Shown: positions 1 to 8,768, numbered from the stretch's first letter. The stretch: 64,000 bases of DNA from CAYLKK01 sp964412505 (GCA_964412505.1 CAYPOM010000003.1:1-64000); one strand, 5' to 3'. Numbers and translations are program-made. Notes: generated by a model not told the origin, from the letters alone.

Positions 1-1
1 T

Positions 2-151
2 AGTGCGATATGGTATGCGGTCGTAAAATTGACGGAAAAATTTGTATGGTTTTTATGGAAAGTGCGTTTTGCTCTCAAATCTGAGCATAAATTAGCAAAT
101 TCTCTAGTCAACATGCTTTGGAGAGATTTCTGCTATTTGGAGACTTTTTAG
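2..151 (+). other. partial open frame running in from the left edge
   Basis: The frame is open from the first base to a TAG at 149-151 and gives 49 codons rich in Trp, Phe and Lys. It could be the 3' end of a gene, perhaps a transposase, that starts outside the window. I could not match the peptide to a family, and AT-rich DNA gives such frames by chance. Confidence 0.2.
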
Positions 152-189
152 TGATTCTCTCGACCAATTTTTGCCTAGATTATGTTGTA

Positions 190-221
190 ACGAAAATAAA
201 GAAAACCCTCTGAATCAGAGG
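190..221 (-). terminator. Rho-independent terminator downstream of tRNA-Tyr
   Basis: CCTCTGA (207-213) and TCAGAGG (215-221) form an inverted repeat. Read on the minus strand it is followed by a T-rich stretch (TTTTCTTTATTTT, 193-205). It lies about 60 bases past the 3' end of tRNA-Tyr, which fits termination of that transcript. Confidence 0.6.
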
Positions 222-281
222 ATTATGAAGGATATATGATATACGAAAATTATTAGCGTAAACAAGTTAACTTTTTTATAG

Positions 282-367
282 TGGTGGAGAGAGAAGGATT
301 CGAACCTTCGTAGACATACGTCGGCAGATTTACAGTCTGCTGCCATTGACCGCTCGGCCATCTCTCC
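282..367 (-). tRNA. tRNA-Tyr (GTA)
   Basis: On the minus strand the gene begins GGAGAGATGGCCGAGCGG, has anticodon GTA in a loop within CAGACTGTAAATCTG, a long class II variable arm, a GGTTCGAATCC T-arm, and a 7-bp acceptor stem followed by A and an encoded CCA (282-284). The long variable arm with GTA identifies tyrosine. A divergent promoter lies upstream and a terminator downstream. Confidence 0.97.
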
Positions 368-379
368 ATACTACATCTC

Positions 380-408
380 ATTGTATAATGCATTTAGTAT
401 AAAGTCAA
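380..408 (-). promoter_or_regulatory. promoter of tRNA-Tyr
   Basis: On the minus strand a TTGACT -35 box (403-408) is separated by 17 bases from a TACAAT -10 box (380-385), about 12 bases before the mature tRNA 5' end. The -35 box sits at the outer edge of the inverted repeat of the neighbouring IS-like remnant. Confidence 0.7.
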
Positions 409-413
409 GTCTT

Positions 414-762
414 GTGGAATTGCGAATTAGCTCATTGCATGTAATGATATGATGATTATTTGGAGTTATGAATTAATAAAAGCTTGTAAGCATGGAGGCA
501 ACGAGAGGTTAATAAAGATTGTGTTTAAAAATGGAGTTCAGAAGTGGAGATGTAAGGAATGTGGGAAATATCAAGGAGCAGTAGATAGTAGAGAAAAGTA
601 CACGGAAGCAGACAAGAAAGCGGCATTATCGTTGTATCTTGAAGGAGTTGGTTTTAGGCCAGCAGCAAAAATCCTGTCAAAATCAGTTGAAATGCTCAGA
701 CTCTCCGCGCCACTGCTCGTCAATAAATTTAACTCAAGACCGATATGATTCGCAATTCCCAC
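414..762. mobile_element. IS1-family-like remnant with terminal inverted repeats
   Basis: TGTGGAATTGCGAAT at the left (414-427, one base shorter) mirrors ATTCGCAATTCCCACA at the right (748-762). Between them lies a 99-codon frame like the N-terminal half of an IS1-family transposase. At about 350 bp the element is far below a full IS1-type length and lacks the catalytic part, so it is an internally deleted, non-autonomous remnant. It sits exactly between two divergent tRNA genes. No clear target-site duplication is visible. Confidence 0.6.
449..748 (+). pseudogene. IS1-family transposase, N-terminal fragment (InsA-like)
   Basis: The 99-residue product has a partial zinc-ribbon (a single Cys around residue 13 and CKECG around residue 36, with KNGVQKWRC between). 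A helix-turn-helix-like stretch follows, with YTEADKKAALSLYLEGVGFR, the pattern typical of IS1-family InsA proteins. The first Cys pair of the ribbon is incomplete and the DDE catalytic domain is absent. The frame ends at TGA 746-748, right at the right-hand inverted repeat. It may bind DNA but cannot transpose by itself. Confidence 0.6.
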
Positions 763-766
763 ACTA

Positions 767-796
767 TTGACTTCAATCATTTATTTGATGTAGAAT
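767..796 (+). promoter_or_regulatory. promoter of tRNA-Glu
   Basis: TTGACT (767-772) and TAGAAT (791-796) are 18 bases apart, with the tRNA starting 14 bases further on. As with tRNA-Tyr on the other side, the -35 box lies just outside the inverted repeat of the IS-like remnant. Confidence 0.65.
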
Positions 797-809
797 TAAG
801 AAGTTTTTA

Positions 810-885
810 GTCCCCGTCGTCTAGAGGCCTAGGACACCGCCCTCTCACGGCGGCAACACGAGTTCGAATCTCGTCGGGGACGCCA
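810..885 (+). tRNA. tRNA-Glu (CTC)
   Basis: A 7-bp acceptor stem (GTCCCCG with CGGGGAC), the D-arm TCTAGAGGCCTAGGACA, an anticodon stem CCGCC/GGCGG with loop CTCTCAC, a GAGTTCGAATCTC T-arm, discriminator G (882) and encoded CCA (883-885) are all present. The anticodon is CTC, which reads GAG. It is usually a second glutamate tRNA beside the TTC species, which is not in this window. Confidence 0.95.
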
Positions 886-1253
886 TCCTGAAATTTCAAC
901 AAAAATTAGCAGTTTTGAGAGTGAAAAAAACTGGGATCCAAGAATTTTGTCCAGGAATTTTTATTAGCGTGTATTTTCTATGATGTATTAATACTAGTAT
1001 TTTGGTCATCTTATTTTTGTTTTGTGTCATTTTTATAATTCGTTTTTACTCAAAAAACTGGACTATTTCTGGACATAATTATCATGAAAATAGCCAGCCT
1101 CACGATTATACTGAGCCCCGGATTTAAGGCCACGGTTATCGATCGTTTTTATGTGATATTATGTAAAGAATTGAGGTTTAAGTATTTGGAAAACATAAAA
1201 CGGTGGCTTTAAGTCTGATGTATCTTTTGTATCTTTGATTGTAGACCTTATGG
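886..1253. other. non-coding stretch holding repeat copy A
   Basis: I see no supported gene between tRNA-Glu and the dapB stop. The only clear structure is a copy of a dispersed repeat at 1111-1184. Confidence 0.6.
1111..1184 (+). repeat. dispersed direct repeat, copy A
   Basis: It begins CTGAGCCCCGGATTTAAGG and contains TTATCGATCGTTTTT. The first 40 bases match copy B (9542-9617) at 37 positions, and the match continues more loosely to GAGGTTTAAG. Both copies have the same orientation and bracket the dapB-atpH gene block. Read in reverse, the core of each copy is a short open peptide, so a transposase fragment or IS end is possible. Confidence 0.75.
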
Positions 1254-1931
1254 TTAGCATTGACTGGACTCTAAAAAATCTTTCATAGAGAAATACCCAT
1301 TTTTTTTGTTTAAAATCCACTCTACAATACTTACAGCTCCTTCTGCAAAAATACTTCTATCGTAAGCCTCATGTAATAGCTGGAGCTTATCTTTTTCTCC
1401 GAAAAACGTTACTACGTGTTCACCAACTATTTTCCCACATCTTCTATCTAAAATTTTGTCTTTTCCTACTCCAGCATTTTCTGCTAAGAAAATAGCAGTT
1501 CCAGAAGGTGAATCTTTTTTTGCTTTATGATGAGTATCTAAAATACTTACATCATATTCGTGTAAAACATTAGATGACTTTTTTGTAAACGCAGCCATTA
1601 AATGAATAGCTATACAAAAATTACTAGCATAGAAAAATGGAATTTTCTTTGCTGCATTTGCTATTAATTCTTTTGTTAAATCAGATAATGCTGTAGTTCC
1701 ACTAACTATTGGTTTCGAATGAGAAACACAATATGGAATAATTTTGCTTAACGCTGCATCGTTAGAAAAATCTATAATTACATCAGAGTTTTTTATAACA
1801 TCTTCGCATTCTGTTAAATCTGATTTAGAAGAAACACCACCAAATAAACAATATTTATCAGAATTATTGATAATATCGCATACTTGCTGTCCCATTCTTC
1901 CTGTAATTCCTACTACGCAAATCTTAATCAT
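1254..1931 (-). CDS. dapB: 4-hydroxy-tetrahydrodipicolinate reductase
   Basis: DapB reduces hydroxy-tetrahydrodipicolinate with NAD(P)H in the diaminopimelate/lysine pathway, which feeds peptidoglycan. The 225-residue product opens with a Rossmann motif (VVGITGRMGQ, residues 6-15), has SGTTAL around residue 78 and the substrate-binding signature HHKAKKDSPSGTA around residues 133-145. It is shorter than the usual 240-270 residues, but all these motifs are present. The ATG has AGAGG nine bases upstream, inside the last codons of trmJ, so it is translated at the end of the atp-engB-cysS-trmJ operon. Repeat copy A lies 70 bases downstream. Confidence 0.93.
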   Translation of the reverse strand: MIKICVVGITGRMGQQVCDIINNSDKYCLFGGVSSKSDLTECEDVIKNSDVIIDFSNDAALSKIIPYCVSHSKPIVSGTTALSDLTKELIANAAKKIPFFYASNFCIAIHLMAAFTKKSSNVLHEYDVSILDTHHKAKKDSPSGTAIFLAENAGVGKDKILDRRCGKIVGEHVVTFFGEKDKLQLLHEAYDRSIFAEGAVSIVEWILNKKNGYFSMKDFLESSQC

Positions 1932-1933
1932 GT

Positions 1934-2662
1934 CTACATACCTCTATAATTTGTTATTGCACTAACAATACCAAGCAAGCTATTTATCTCCTGCTTTGTT
2001 ATTTCTGAACGCATAAAAAAATTTCTAATTGTCATAAACATGAGATCATGTTTTTCTTTATCTCTAAAATATTTTTTTTCAACTAGCATTTTTTCTAAAA
2101 TATCAAGAAAAATCATTATGTCATTTTTATCAGCAATTTCTGTCTTTCCTGTCTGGAAATTTATACTAGATTTTTTCGAATTTAGCTCCATCAATTTATA
2201 GCATAAAATTAAAACAGCATGAGCTAAATTATACGAAGAAAAAATACGACTTTCTATAGAAACAATATGATTACAAAATGAAATTTCTTCGTTAGATAAC
2301 CCATTATTTTCTGGCCCAAAGAGTATTCCTATATTAGCACCTTGCAATATATAAGATGAACATTCAGAAACACATTCTTCAACACTATAGTTTTTTTTTA
2401 TTAAATTTCTAGAATCACGTGCAGATGCTGCAAATAATAAATTTAAATCACGTATCGCATTTTGTAATGAATCAAAACACTCTATTTGCATTTTATCTAA
2501 ATTTTCAGCAGATGCTAAATCAGCTTTCTTATTTGGCCATTCACATAAAGGTTGAACTAATCTTAACCTTGTGAATCCACAATTCACCATTGCTCGTGCT
2601 GCCATTCCTATATTTTCAGCCATTTGAGGTCTATGTAAAATTATTACTAAATTCTTTTCCAC
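1934..2662 (-). CDS. trmJ: tRNA (cytidine/uridine-2'-O-)-methyltransferase TrmJ-like
   Basis: This is a SPOUT (SpoU) family RNA methyltransferase, which transfers methyl from SAM to the 2'-OH of nucleotide 32 in tRNAs in the TrmJ group. The 242-residue protein shows the three SpoU motifs: PQMAENIGMAARAM near the N-terminus, GILFGPENNGLSNEE near residue 110, and SSYNLAHAVLILCYKLM near residue 142. The start is GTG at 2662, inside the last codons of cysS (16-base overlap), which points to translational coupling. The assignment to TrmJ rather than another SpoU member rests on length and overall pattern. Confidence 0.85.
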   Translation of the reverse strand: MEKNLVIILHRPQMAENIGMAARAMVNCGFTRLRLVQPLCEWPNKKADLASAENLDKMQIECFDSLQNAIRDLNLLFAASARDSRNLIKKNYSVEECVSECSSYILQGANIGILFGPENNGLSNEEISFCNHIVSIESRIFSSYNLAHAVLILCYKLMELNSKKSSINFQTGKTEIADKNDIMIFLDILEKMLVEKKYFRDKEKHDLMFMTIRNFFMRSEITKQEINSLLGIVSAITNYRGM

Positions 2663-4008
2663 GTATAGGTTCCGTCTTTTTTATCTTCAACAACTACACC
2701 AATATCTAGTAATTTTTGTCTAATTTCATCTGCAGTTTTAAAATCTCTATTTTTTTTTGCACCAGATCTTTTGGCTAATAATTCTTCAATTTCTGAATTA
2801 TCGCAATTCCCATGAAACCATGCTTTAGAAGTTTTATTTAATAAGCCTAACAATGCAGCATTCTCTTTTAAAACTTTGCGATATATAGATTTTTCTTCAT
2901 CTGATTCTGATTGAAAAATTTTATCTGAAATAGCATGTAAATTTCTTAACGCTAGCGGCGTATTTAAATTGCTAGCTAAAGCATTCAACACATAGTCGTC
3001 TTTATAAGCGTCTGGAACTACGTCAGAAATTTCACCATCTAAAGCATTATAGAATCTGTCTAAAGTCTGTTTTGATATATTAACGACATTATCTGTCCAA
3101 TCTAAAACATTTTGATAATGTGTTGAAAGTAATGCACAGCGAATAATTTCTCCATCATATTTATTCAAAAGTTCGCGGATTTGTATGACATTTCCTAGTG
3201 ACTTAGACATTTTTTGGCCATTTACAAGCAACATTCCATTATGCAGCCAATAATTCGCCATATTTTTCCCAAATGCCCCATGGTTTTGAGCAATCTCATT
3301 TTCATGATGAGGAAAAATTAAATCTTGTCCTCCTGCATGAATATCGAAAGTTTCTCCTAGATATTTGTGGCTCATAGCTGAACACTCTAGATGCCAACCA
3401 GGTCTACCATTTCCAAATGGAGTATTCCATGCAGGTTGGCCTTCATCAGACGGTTTCCATAAGACAAAATCCATAGGGTCTTCCTTAAATGGAGCAACTT
3501 CAATTCTACTACCTGCAATCATATCATCTAAATTACGCTTCGATAAACATCCATAATTTTTGTCTTTTCTCACGCGAAATAATACATGTCCTTCTGCTTG
3601 ATATGCATAGCCATTTTCAAGTAACTTTTGAATTAGATTGACCATCTCTTGTATATTGTCTGTGGCTCTTGGTTCATAAGTAACATTTAACACATTTAAA
3701 GCGCTTGTATCTCTATGGAAAATTTCAATAACTTCGTCCGTTAGTTCACGAATAGAAACTCCTCGTTCTTTCGCTCTATTATTTATTTTATCATCTACAT
3801 CAGTAATATTTCGAACGTATGTAACGTTTTGATAAACAGCAGATAAAAATCTAAAAAGTACATCGAATATTACAATAGGTCTTGCATTCCCAATATGTGG
3901 AGAATCGTATACAGTTGGACCACAAGCGTAAATACGAACATTAGATGGATCAATCGGTGTAAATTTATCTAATTTATTTGTAAGTGAGTTTTGAAAGAAT
4001 ATATCCAT
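2647..4008 (-). CDS. cysS: cysteinyl-tRNA synthetase
   Basis: Class I aminoacyl-tRNA synthetase that charges tRNA-Cys. The 453-residue protein carries the HIGH signature as HIGNARP (residues 40-46), the zinc-binding Cys/His positions (CGPTVYDSPHIGN, then GWHLECSAM, then HHENE), and the KMSKS loop as KMSKSLGN near residue 266. Length and motif order are normal for bacterial CysS. The ATG is preceded by GAGAGG. It lies 12 bases downstream of engB in the same minus-strand operon. Confidence 0.97.
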   Translation of the reverse strand: MDIFFQNSLTNKLDKFTPIDPSNVRIYACGPTVYDSPHIGNARPIVIFDVLFRFLSAVYQNVTYVRNITDVDDKINNRAKERGVSIRELTDEVIEIFHRDTSALNVLNVTYEPRATDNIQEMVNLIQKLLENGYAYQAEGHVLFRVRKDKNYGCLSKRNLDDMIAGSRIEVAPFKEDPMDFVLWKPSDEGQPAWNTPFGNGRPGWHLECSAMSHKYLGETFDIHAGGQDLIFPHHENEIAQNHGAFGKNMANYWLHNGMLLVNGQKMSKSLGNVIQIRELLNKYDGEIIRCALLSTHYQNVLDWTDNVVNISKQTLDRFYNALDGEISDVVPDAYKDDYVLNALASNLNTPLALRNLHAISDKIFQSESDEEKSIYRKVLKENAALLGLLNKTSKAWFHGNCDNSEIEELLAKRSGAKKNRDFKTADEIRQKLLDIGVVVEDKKDGTYTWKRI

Positions 4009-4020
4009 ATTGCCTCTCAG

Positions 4021-4632
4021 CTATTCGTTTATAAAATCCATAATTGTTTTTTGTATATCTTTTATCCCAATATTTTTAGCTGAACTTGTAATTAAAATAT
4101 CAGGATGCACAGCTATATATTTTGCAACATTTTCTTTTACTTTAGCAACAATTGAGTCTTCGTCTTTGATTTCGTCTATTTTTGTTAAAATAATTTGATA
4201 AGAAACAGCTGCATCATCTAAAATTTTCATGACTTGATCATCTGTAGACATTATACCTCTACGTGAATCTATTAATAAGAATGCACGTCTAAGCTGTTGT
4301 CTACCAGTTAAATAATCTAAAATCAATCCATCCCATTGTTTTCTCATCTTTTTAGAAACTGACGCAAAACCGTAGCCAGGTAAGTCTGCTAAAATAGCAT
4401 GTCTATTAAGACTGAAAAAGTTGATTTGCTGAGTTCTACCAGGCGTCTTAGAAACTTTAGCTAACCCATCAACGCCAGTAACAGCATTGATAAGAGAAGA
4501 TTTACCGACATTAGAACGTCCAATAAAAGCTACTTCAGGCACTATAATATTAAACGCTGGAATTTGATCTATATCTTGTGCTCCTGCTAAAAATTCACAA
4601 TTTCCATCAAAAACAGATTTAAATGTCTGCAT
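4021..4632 (-). CDS. engB: ribosome biogenesis GTP-binding protein EngB/YihA/YsxC
   Basis: A 203-residue TrmE-Era-EngA-EngB-Septin GTPase needed for large-subunit assembly. G1 is GRSNVGKSS (residues 38-46), G2/switch I includes SKTPGRTQ, G3 is DLPGYGFA, G4 is TKID near residue 150 and G5 is SSAKN near residue 182. The DLPGYG form of G3 is characteristic of EngB. It starts 5 bases after the atpC stop, so it is in the atp transcript, and is followed closely by cysS. No strong ribosome-binding site is seen. Confidence 0.95.
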   Translation of the reverse strand: MQTFKSVFDGNCEFLAGAQDIDQIPAFNIIVPEVAFIGRSNVGKSSLINAVTGVDGLAKVSKTPGRTQQINFFSLNRHAILADLPGYGFASVSKKMRKQWDGLILDYLTGRQQLRRAFLLIDSRRGIMSTDDQVMKILDDAAVSYQIILTKIDEIKDEDSIVAKVKENVAKYIAVHPDILITSSAKNIGIKDIQKTIMDFINE

Positions 4633-4637
4633 AACTT

Positions 4638-4889
4638 TTACATTTTAACTACAGCTATAGCTTCATTGTTTTTAACAGAGAAAAAGCCAGACTCAATTTC
4701 TATTTTTTTTGTCTTCTCTGTTTTCCCTTCCAAATACATAACTTCAATTTCTCCTTTTTGAAGTGCAGAAATAATTGATACATGATTTGGATATACGCAA
4801 AATCTACCTAAAACTCCAGGTAAACTTACACTTTTAGCATTCTTAACCGAAATTAATGTCTTATCTATTGCATAAACTGAGACGTCCAT
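4638..4889 (-). CDS. atpC: ATP synthase F1 epsilon subunit, lacking the C-terminal helical domain
   Basis: The 83-residue product corresponds to the N-terminal beta-sandwich of AtpC only (motif LPGVLGRFCVYPNHVSIISALQKGEIEV). Typical bacterial epsilon subunits are about 130-140 residues and end in two helices that insert into F1 and inhibit ATP hydrolysis. That part is absent: the frame stops with TAA and engB begins 5 bases later. The beta-sandwich alone is enough to couple gamma to the c-ring in known enzymes, so the protein is probably functional but without epsilon-type inhibition. Confidence 0.88.
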   Translation of the reverse strand: MDVSVYAIDKTLISVKNAKSVSLPGVLGRFCVYPNHVSIISALQKGEIEVMYLEGKTEKTKKIEIESGFFSVKNNEAIAVVKM

Positions 4890-4891
4890 AC

Positions 4892-6322
4892 TTATACACT
4901 AGCTCCAATTTTAGCTGCTTTTTCATAAACATCCTCAATTGTCCCAACCATGTAAAAGGCGCTTTCTGGCAAGTGGTCACATGCGCCAGAAACAATCGCT
5001 TTGAAGCCACCAATTGTATCCGCTAAATTTACGAACGTCCCTTTAATACCTGTAAATACTTCTGCTACATGGAATGGTTGAGACAAAAATCTCTGTATTT
5101 TTCTTGCTCTAGCTACGATTAATTTATCTTCTTCTGATAATTCATCCATACCGAGAATTGCAATAATATCTTGTAATGATTTGTAAGTTTGTAAGATTTT
5201 CTGAACATCACGAGCTACATTATAATGCTCTTCTCCGACTATTCTTGGTGATAGCATGTTTGACGTCGAATCTAAAGGATCAACAGCAGGATAAATGCCC
5301 AATTCAGCTATCTGCCTGCTCAACACTGTTGTTGCATCTAAGTGAGCAAATGATGTTGCTGGAGCTGGGTCTGTTAAATCGTCAGCAGGAACGTAAATAG
5401 CTTGAACGCTTGTAATAGATCCATTTAAAGTACTAGTAATTCTTTCTTGCAGTTCTCCCATATCTGTAGCCAAAGTAGGTTGATAACCAACAGCAGATGG
5501 CATACGTCCAAGCAACGCAGAGACTTCAGAACCTGCTTGAGTAAATCTGAAGATGTTATCCACGAAAAGTAAAACATCCTGATGTTCATGGTCACGAAAA
5601 TACTCAGCTAAAGTTAAACCAGTTAAAGCTACTCTTGCCCTAGCGCCTGGAGGTTCATTCATCTGACCATAGACAAGAGCTGCTTTCGATTTTCCTCCTT
5701 CTAAATCTATAACCTTTGCTTCCATCATTTCATGGTATAAATCGTTACCTTCTCTTGTACGCTCTCCAACTCCAGCAAATACAGAAAAGCCACCATGAGC
5801 TTTTGCTATATTATTTATTAACTCTTCTATTAGCACTGTTTTCCCTACTCCGGCTCCGCCAAAAAGTCCGATTTTTCCTCCCTTAGCGTAAGGCGCCAGC
5901 AAATCGACAACCTTTATACCAGTGACTAAAACAGCACTTTCCGTTGCTTGCTCTACAAAAGCTGGGGCCTCCCTGTGTATAGGTAATTTCATCTTTGCTT
6001 CTACAGGTCCACGCCCGTCTTGTGGTTCACCAGTAACGTTTATAATCCTTCCAAGCAATTCTCTCCCAACTGGAACTTCAATCATTCTTCCTGTATCTAT
6101 GACTTCCTGATGTCTAACTAATCCATCTGTTGTATCCATAGCTATCGCTCGAATAGTATTCTCACCTAATTGTTGCGCTACCTCTAAAACCAATTTTTTC
6201 CCGTTTAACTCGACTTCAAGTGCATTTAAAATTGCTGGTAATTTTTCATCAAAAACTACATCGACAACAGCTCCAAGAACCTGAGAAATATAACCTACAT
6301 TTTGTTTAGTTTGATCTTGCAT
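4892..6322 (-). CDS. atpD: ATP synthase F1 beta subunit
   Basis: Catalytic beta subunit, 476 residues from the chosen ATG. The Walker A is GGAGVGKTVL, the DELSEED-like loop reads MDELSEEDKL near the C-terminus, and the catalytic GVGERTREGND and Walker B LLFVDNIFRFTQAG motifs are intact. The frame is open ten codons further upstream, but ATG 6322 has CAGGAG seven bases before it and gives the usual N-terminus. It follows atpG with a short gap and precedes atpC by 2 bases. Confidence 0.98.
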   Translation of the reverse strand: MQDQTKQNVGYISQVLGAVVDVVFDEKLPAILNALEVELNGKKLVLEVAQQLGENTIRAIAMDTTDGLVRHQEVIDTGRMIEVPVGRELLGRIINVTGEPQDGRGPVEAKMKLPIHREAPAFVEQATESAVLVTGIKVVDLLAPYAKGGKIGLFGGAGVGKTVLIEELINNIAKAHGGFSVFAGVGERTREGNDLYHEMMEAKVIDLEGGKSKAALVYGQMNEPPGARARVALTGLTLAEYFRDHEHQDVLLFVDNIFRFTQAGSEVSALLGRMPSAVGYQPTLATDMGELQERITSTLNGSITSVQAIYVPADDLTDPAPATSFAHLDATTVLSRQIAELGIYPAVDPLDSTSNMLSPRIVGEEHYNVARDVQKILQTYKSLQDIIAILGMDELSEEDKLIVARARKIQRFLSQPFHVAEVFTGIKGTFVNLADTIGGFKAIVSGACDHLPESAFYMVGTIEDVYEKAAKIGASV

Positions 6323-6326
6323 TTTT

Positions 6327-7202
6327 TTACTCCTGATTAAGCGATTCTGCACCAGAGATAACCTCTACTAATTCTAATGTTATCATCGACTGCCTCAATC
6401 TATTGTATTTTAAACTTAGTTTGCTGATTATTTCATCAGCATTTCTTGTCGCATTATCCATAGCGACCATCCTAGCACTTTGTTCACTAGCATAATTCTC
6501 TAACAATGCTTGATAGATCTGAGCGGTAAGATTACAACTAATTAATTCATCTAAAACTTGTTTTTCAGTAGGCTCTATAATCGTTATTGAGTCACTGGAT
6601 TTAGCTATGTCTTGTAAAACTGGCACAACCTGCTCTGTAACTACATTTTTACTCATTGCAGAAGAATATTTAGTATAGACTAAAGTAACGACATCAACTT
6701 CTCCAGAATCAAATTTGTTTATAGCATAATCACTAATTAGTTGAGCATTTTTATAAGAAATATCGTTTTTTCTCGCATCGTTAAATAAAAACAAATCATC
6801 GTTTTCACTAATAATGTGCTTTAATGTGTCATACGCTTTTTGACACAGGCACAAGATTTGAACTTTTCTGTTGTTCTCACGCGACAAATTTATTGCGTTT
6901 TTCGCTTCCTTGACTAAGTTATAGTTAAAACCGCCACATAAGCCTTTATCTGAAAAAAACACAACTATTAGCTCTGCTTTCGCATCAGCTCTTCCTGTTA
7001 AAGCTTCAGGCTTGTAATCTAAAAAATCTTGTCTAATACTAGAAATTATTGTTTTTAACCCATAGCTATAGCCTTTTGAAGCAGATGCTGCCATTTCAGA
7101 CTTTCTTAATTTTACGCCAGCTACTAACTTCATAGCAGCAGTCAATTTTCGCGTTGACTTAACTGTATTTAGTTTATCTCGTAATTCTCTGAGATTAGCC
7201 AT
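6327..7202 (-). CDS. atpG: ATP synthase F1 gamma subunit
   Basis: Central rotor shaft of F1, 291 residues, the usual length. The N-terminal helix (MANLRELRDKLNTVKSTRKL) and C-terminal helix (ARMVAMDNATRNADEIISKL) that form the coiled coil are conserved, as is GLCGGFN in the middle. It lies between atpA and atpD in the standard order and is preceded by GGTGAT. Confidence 0.97.
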   Translation of the reverse strand: MANLRELRDKLNTVKSTRKLTAAMKLVAGVKLRKSEMAASASKGYSYGLKTIISSIRQDFLDYKPEALTGRADAKAELIVVFFSDKGLCGGFNYNLVKEAKNAINLSRENNRKVQILCLCQKAYDTLKHIISENDDLFLFNDARKNDISYKNAQLISDYAINKFDSGEVDVVTLVYTKYSSAMSKNVVTEQVVPVLQDIAKSSDSITIIEPTEKQVLDELISCNLTAQIYQALLENYASEQSARMVAMDNATRNADEIISKLSLKYNRLRQSMITLELVEVISGAESLNQE

Positions 7203-7214
7203 TTAAATCACCAA

Positions 7215-8768
7215 CTAAAAAGTACCAGATTCTTTGTCTCTTAAGAAATCATGCACATATCCTTCTATGATATTTTGCATGTTTTTTTCAGTTTCAGCTT
7301 GAATAACTTTTTCTTGCCTAATTTCAGAAAGTATATCCTTATGCTCTATTCTTATTTTACTAATTACAAATCTTTCAAAAGCACAAACATCTTTTACTGG
7401 AATTGAATCCAAATAACCATGTACACCGACGAATATTCCTATAACTTGTTCTTCAATAGACAAAGGGGAATATTGCGGTTGTTTCAATAATTCTGTCAAT
7501 CTGTCTCCTCTATCGATTAATTTCTTAGTTGAATTATCAAGATCAGATGCAAATTGAGCAAAGCTAGCCATTTCTCGATATTGTGCGAGTTCAAGCTTGA
7601 TTTTTCCTGCTACTTGTTTCATACATTTTGTTTGAGCAGCAGAGCCAACACGGCTCACAGATTGCCCGACATTTATAGCGGGACGAATACCTTTATTAAA
7701 TAAATCATTTTCTAAGAAAATTTGACCATCTGTGATGGAAATTACGTTTGTTGGTATGTAAGCAGACAAATCTCCAGCTTGAGTTTCAATTATAGGTAAC
7801 GCAGTAAGAGACCCCCCTCCTTTTTCATCACTTAATTTAGCAGCCCTCTCTAATAGCCTAGAATGCAAGTAGAACACATCTCCTGGATATGCTTCTCTAC
7901 CAGGCGATCTGCGTAGCAACAAAGACATTTGTCTATATGCAACAGCATGTTTAGATAAATCATCATATATTATAAGAGCATGCTTCCCATTATCTCTGAA
8001 ATATTCTCCCATCGCACAGCCAGCATAAGGCGCCAAATATTGCATCGAAGCTGGATCTGATGCTGTCGCAGCTACAACAGTGGTATAAGACATAGCACCG
8101 AATTCGTTCAATGTCTTGACTATTCGGGCGACTGAGGATCTTTTCTGACCTATAACCACATATATACAATACAATTTTTCAGATTCTATACCACTTTCAA
8201 AAGCCTTTCTCTGATTAATTATAGTATCTATTGCGAGAGCTGTTTTCCCAGTTTGCCTGTCTCCAATAATTAGCTCTCTTTGCCCTCTACCTATTGGGAC
8301 AATCGCGTCTATTGCCTTATATCCAGTTTGCATAGGTTCAGATACAGACTTTCTATCTATAATTCCAGGAGCCTTAATTTCGATAGGACTGTACACTGGG
8401 TTTTGCAACGGTCCTTTGCCGTCTATAGGATTACCTAATGCATCCACGACTCTACCTAATAATCCCTCGCCAGTTGGAACTTCCATAATTTTTTTAGATC
8501 TACGCACACGCATCCCTTCATGGATATCTCTATCTCCTCCCATAACAACCACGTCTACAGTGTCTTTGCATAGGCTCAAGCTCAAACCACGCGCACCTGA
8601 ATCGAAAACAACCATTTCTCCCATTTGTACATCATTCAGTCCATATACTCTAGCTATGCCGTCACCAATAGACAACACCTCGCCAACCTCAACTACATCC
8701 GGGATCGGGTCAAATCCATTAATTCGCTCATACAAAGCTGAAATAATTTCTGATGATTTTATATTCAT
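7215..8768 (-). CDS. atpA: ATP synthase F1 alpha subunit
   Basis: Non-catalytic nucleotide-binding subunit, 517 residues. The Walker A is GDRQTGKTAL, followed by LIIYDDLSKHA (Walker B) and the LRRSPGREAYPGDVFYLHSRLLERAA signature region. The start is ATG 8768, which shares ATGA with the atpH stop, so translation is coupled. A GTG two codons upstream is an alternative. Order atpH-atpA-atpG-atpD-atpC is the standard F1 operon; the Fo genes are not in this window, as usual in alphaproteobacteria. Confidence 0.98.
   Translation of the reverse strand: MNIKSSEIISALYERINGFDPIPDVVEVGEVLSIGDGIARVYGLNDVQMGEMVVFDSGARGLSLSLCKDTVDVVVMGGDRDIHEGMRVRRSKKIMEVPTGEGLLGRVVDALGNPIDGKGPLQNPVYSPIEIKAPGIIDRKSVSEPMQTGYKAIDAIVPIGRGQRELIIGDRQTGKTALAIDTIINQRKAFESGIESEKLYCIYVVIGQKRSSVARIVKTLNEFGAMSYTTVVAATASDPASMQYLAPYAGCAMGEYFRDNGKHALIIYDDLSKHAVAYRQMSLLLRRSPGREAYPGDVFYLHSRLLERAAKLSDEKGGGSLTALPIIETQAGDLSAYIPTNVISITDGQIFLENDLFNKGIRPAINVGQSVSRVGSAAQTKCMKQVAGKIKLELAQYREMASFAQFASDLDNSTKKLIDRGDRLTELLKQPQYSPLSIEEQVIGIFVGVHGYLDSIPVKDVCAFERFVISKIRIEHKDILSEIRQEKVIQAETEKNMQNIIEGYVHDFLRDKESGTF

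Noticed and set aside
1254..1931. dapB as a truncated pseudogene because of its 225-residue length
   Set aside because: N-terminal Rossmann motif, catalytic HHKAKKDSPSGTA region and a normal C-terminal end are all present; it is a compact but complete form.
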